A stretch of 64,000 bases of DNA from Rothia similimucilaginosa (lineage in GTDB: Bacteria > Actinomycetota > Actinomycetes > Actinomycetales > Micrococcaceae), in assembly GCF_029850875.1 (NCBI RefSeq), contig NZ_JAOVAM010000002.1:248001-312000 (forward strand). The letters run 5' to 3'. The notes beneath the pieces were generated by a model, which was given only the letters and a program-made list of their open reading frames with translations, had not been told where the DNA came from and ran no database searches. A program made the translations under genes and the position numbers. Below, piece by piece: positions 63,410-64,000 of the stretch. Each line of letters opens with the position of its first letter. The stretch's first letter is position 1.

Positions 63410-64000
63410 GTGACCAATCCCTATGACGCATCCCCCTACCTGCAAGAATCACCCTACCTTAACGAATCTGCATACCTTCACGGCGAAGCACCCGAGGGCC
63501 TCAGCCCCCTCGTGCGCCTCATCCTGATGCGCCGCTACGGCGTGTACGTCTTCACCGACCTGTATGGCCCCTACTACCGCTCGAACTACTCGAGCATTAA
63601 CGAGCTACACCACTCCGGCGCATTCGACACCGACCTGGGGCGAGTATCCCTCCTGAGCAATTGCGGTCTGACCCTCAGCAACGAGTCCCTCGCCCAGGCG
63701 CTAAACGCCAGCGCCAACGAATTTACCCTGTTCGCGACCATCTGGTCCTACGAATACGGGTACCGCCCCGGCCGCGTATTCCGCCGCGACTTTGATCTGC
63801 GCGCCCTGACGCTCACCGACGAGCAGCGCTACACCGAGCAGATCATGCACTACCTCTCCAACCCGTACTACAACCCGGACGGCACCGAGCGCATCCTTGG
63901 TGGTCTGCCCGAGAACTACGTGCCTTACGAGTGGCAGCAGCCGATGAGTCGCTCCAACTTCACCAGTATGGAACGCAACCGCCGACCCCTGCAGATGGTC
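63410..64000 (+). CDS. Unrecognised protein, 3' end outside window
   Basis: At least 197 residues are encoded; the frame is open to the right edge. The GTG at 63410 has GGAAAGGA 6 bases upstream. The N-terminus carries a short repeat (DASPYLQ, ESPYLN, ESAYLH), followed by a soluble region rich in Tyr, Asn and Ser (MRRYGVYVFTDLYGPYYRSN, then NEFTLFATIWSYEYGYRPG). No signal peptide or membrane helix appears in the visible part. No family is recognised. Confidence 0.7.
   Translation, partial: MTNPYDASPYLQESPYLNESAYLHGEAPEGLSPLVRLILMRRYGVYVFTDLYGPYYRSNYSSINELHHSGAFDTDLGRVSLLSNCGLTLSNESLAQALNASANEFTLFATIWSYEYGYRPGRVFRRDFDLRALTLTDEQRYTEQIMHYLSNPYYNPDGTERILGGLPENYVPYEWQQPMSRSNFTSMERNRRPLQMV

Overview
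The window looks like a chromosomal segment of a Rothia-type actinobacterium (family Micrococcaceae, most likely Rothia mucilaginosa or a close relative). The evidence is a moderately high GC content with GC-rich third codon positions, GTG starts, several apparently leaderless genes, actinobacterial protein families (PdtaR ANTAR regulator, DUF3516-type helicase, helicase-defective PriA) and the gene order pdtaR - thioesterase - polA - rpsA - coaE - uvrB, which parallels the mycobacterial Rv1626-Rv1633 block. The species name is an inference from protein content; no 16S rRNA gene or tRNA gene was seen.

Layout. 0-1.6 kb: 3' end of trpE and trpC, closed by a strong terminator. 1.7-6.1 kb: PIG-V-like GT-C glycosyltransferase, convergent MFS exporter, ftsY. 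6.1-6.9 kb: mostly gene-free, with a frameshifted ORF. 6.9-18.6 kb: pdtaR, a small membrane protein, a hotdog thioesterase, a dicarboxylate/amino-acid symporter, polA, rpsA, coaE, a YigZ-family gene and an unrecognised gene. 18.8-29 kb: uvrB, a Tat-type exported protein, a divergent HxlR/NAD(P)-binding pair, terC behind a yybP-ykoY (Mn2+) riboswitch, an S33 peptidase and a large SKI2-like helicase. 29-35 kb: a heterodimeric ABC exporter with complementary degenerate ATP sites, then a TPP riboswitch and a thiD-tenA fusion. 35-41 kb: a slipin, then the quinol nitric-oxide reductase gene (norB) coupled to an unrecognised four-cysteine membrane protein, and a divergent plsC-type acyltransferase. 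41-50 kb: uvrC, metK-priA, and a large membrane protein with a hydrolase-like core and pentapeptide repeats. 50-57 kb: a GT4 glycosyltransferase plus alpha/beta hydrolase pair, leuS, a DegV protein. 57-62.4 kb: the glycolytic run gap, pgk, tpiA and then secG, with two small membrane proteins in between. 62.4-64 kb: a truncated SWIM-associated protein and the start of an unrecognised gene that runs off the window.

Most of the content is housekeeping: DNA replication and repair (polA, uvrB, uvrC, priA), translation (rpsA, leuS), cofactors (coaE, thiD-tenA, metK), glycolysis, protein targeting (ftsY, secG). The less ordinary material is regulatory (two riboswitches and several operator-like palindromes) and a handful of accessory proteins: the asymmetric ABC pair, the norB partner, the pentapeptide-repeat membrane protein and the decayed or truncated genes. 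There is no prophage, insertion sequence, integrase or CRISPR array. The best candidates for undescribed biology are the four-cysteine protein translated with NorB and the repeat-bearing membrane hydrolase-like protein.
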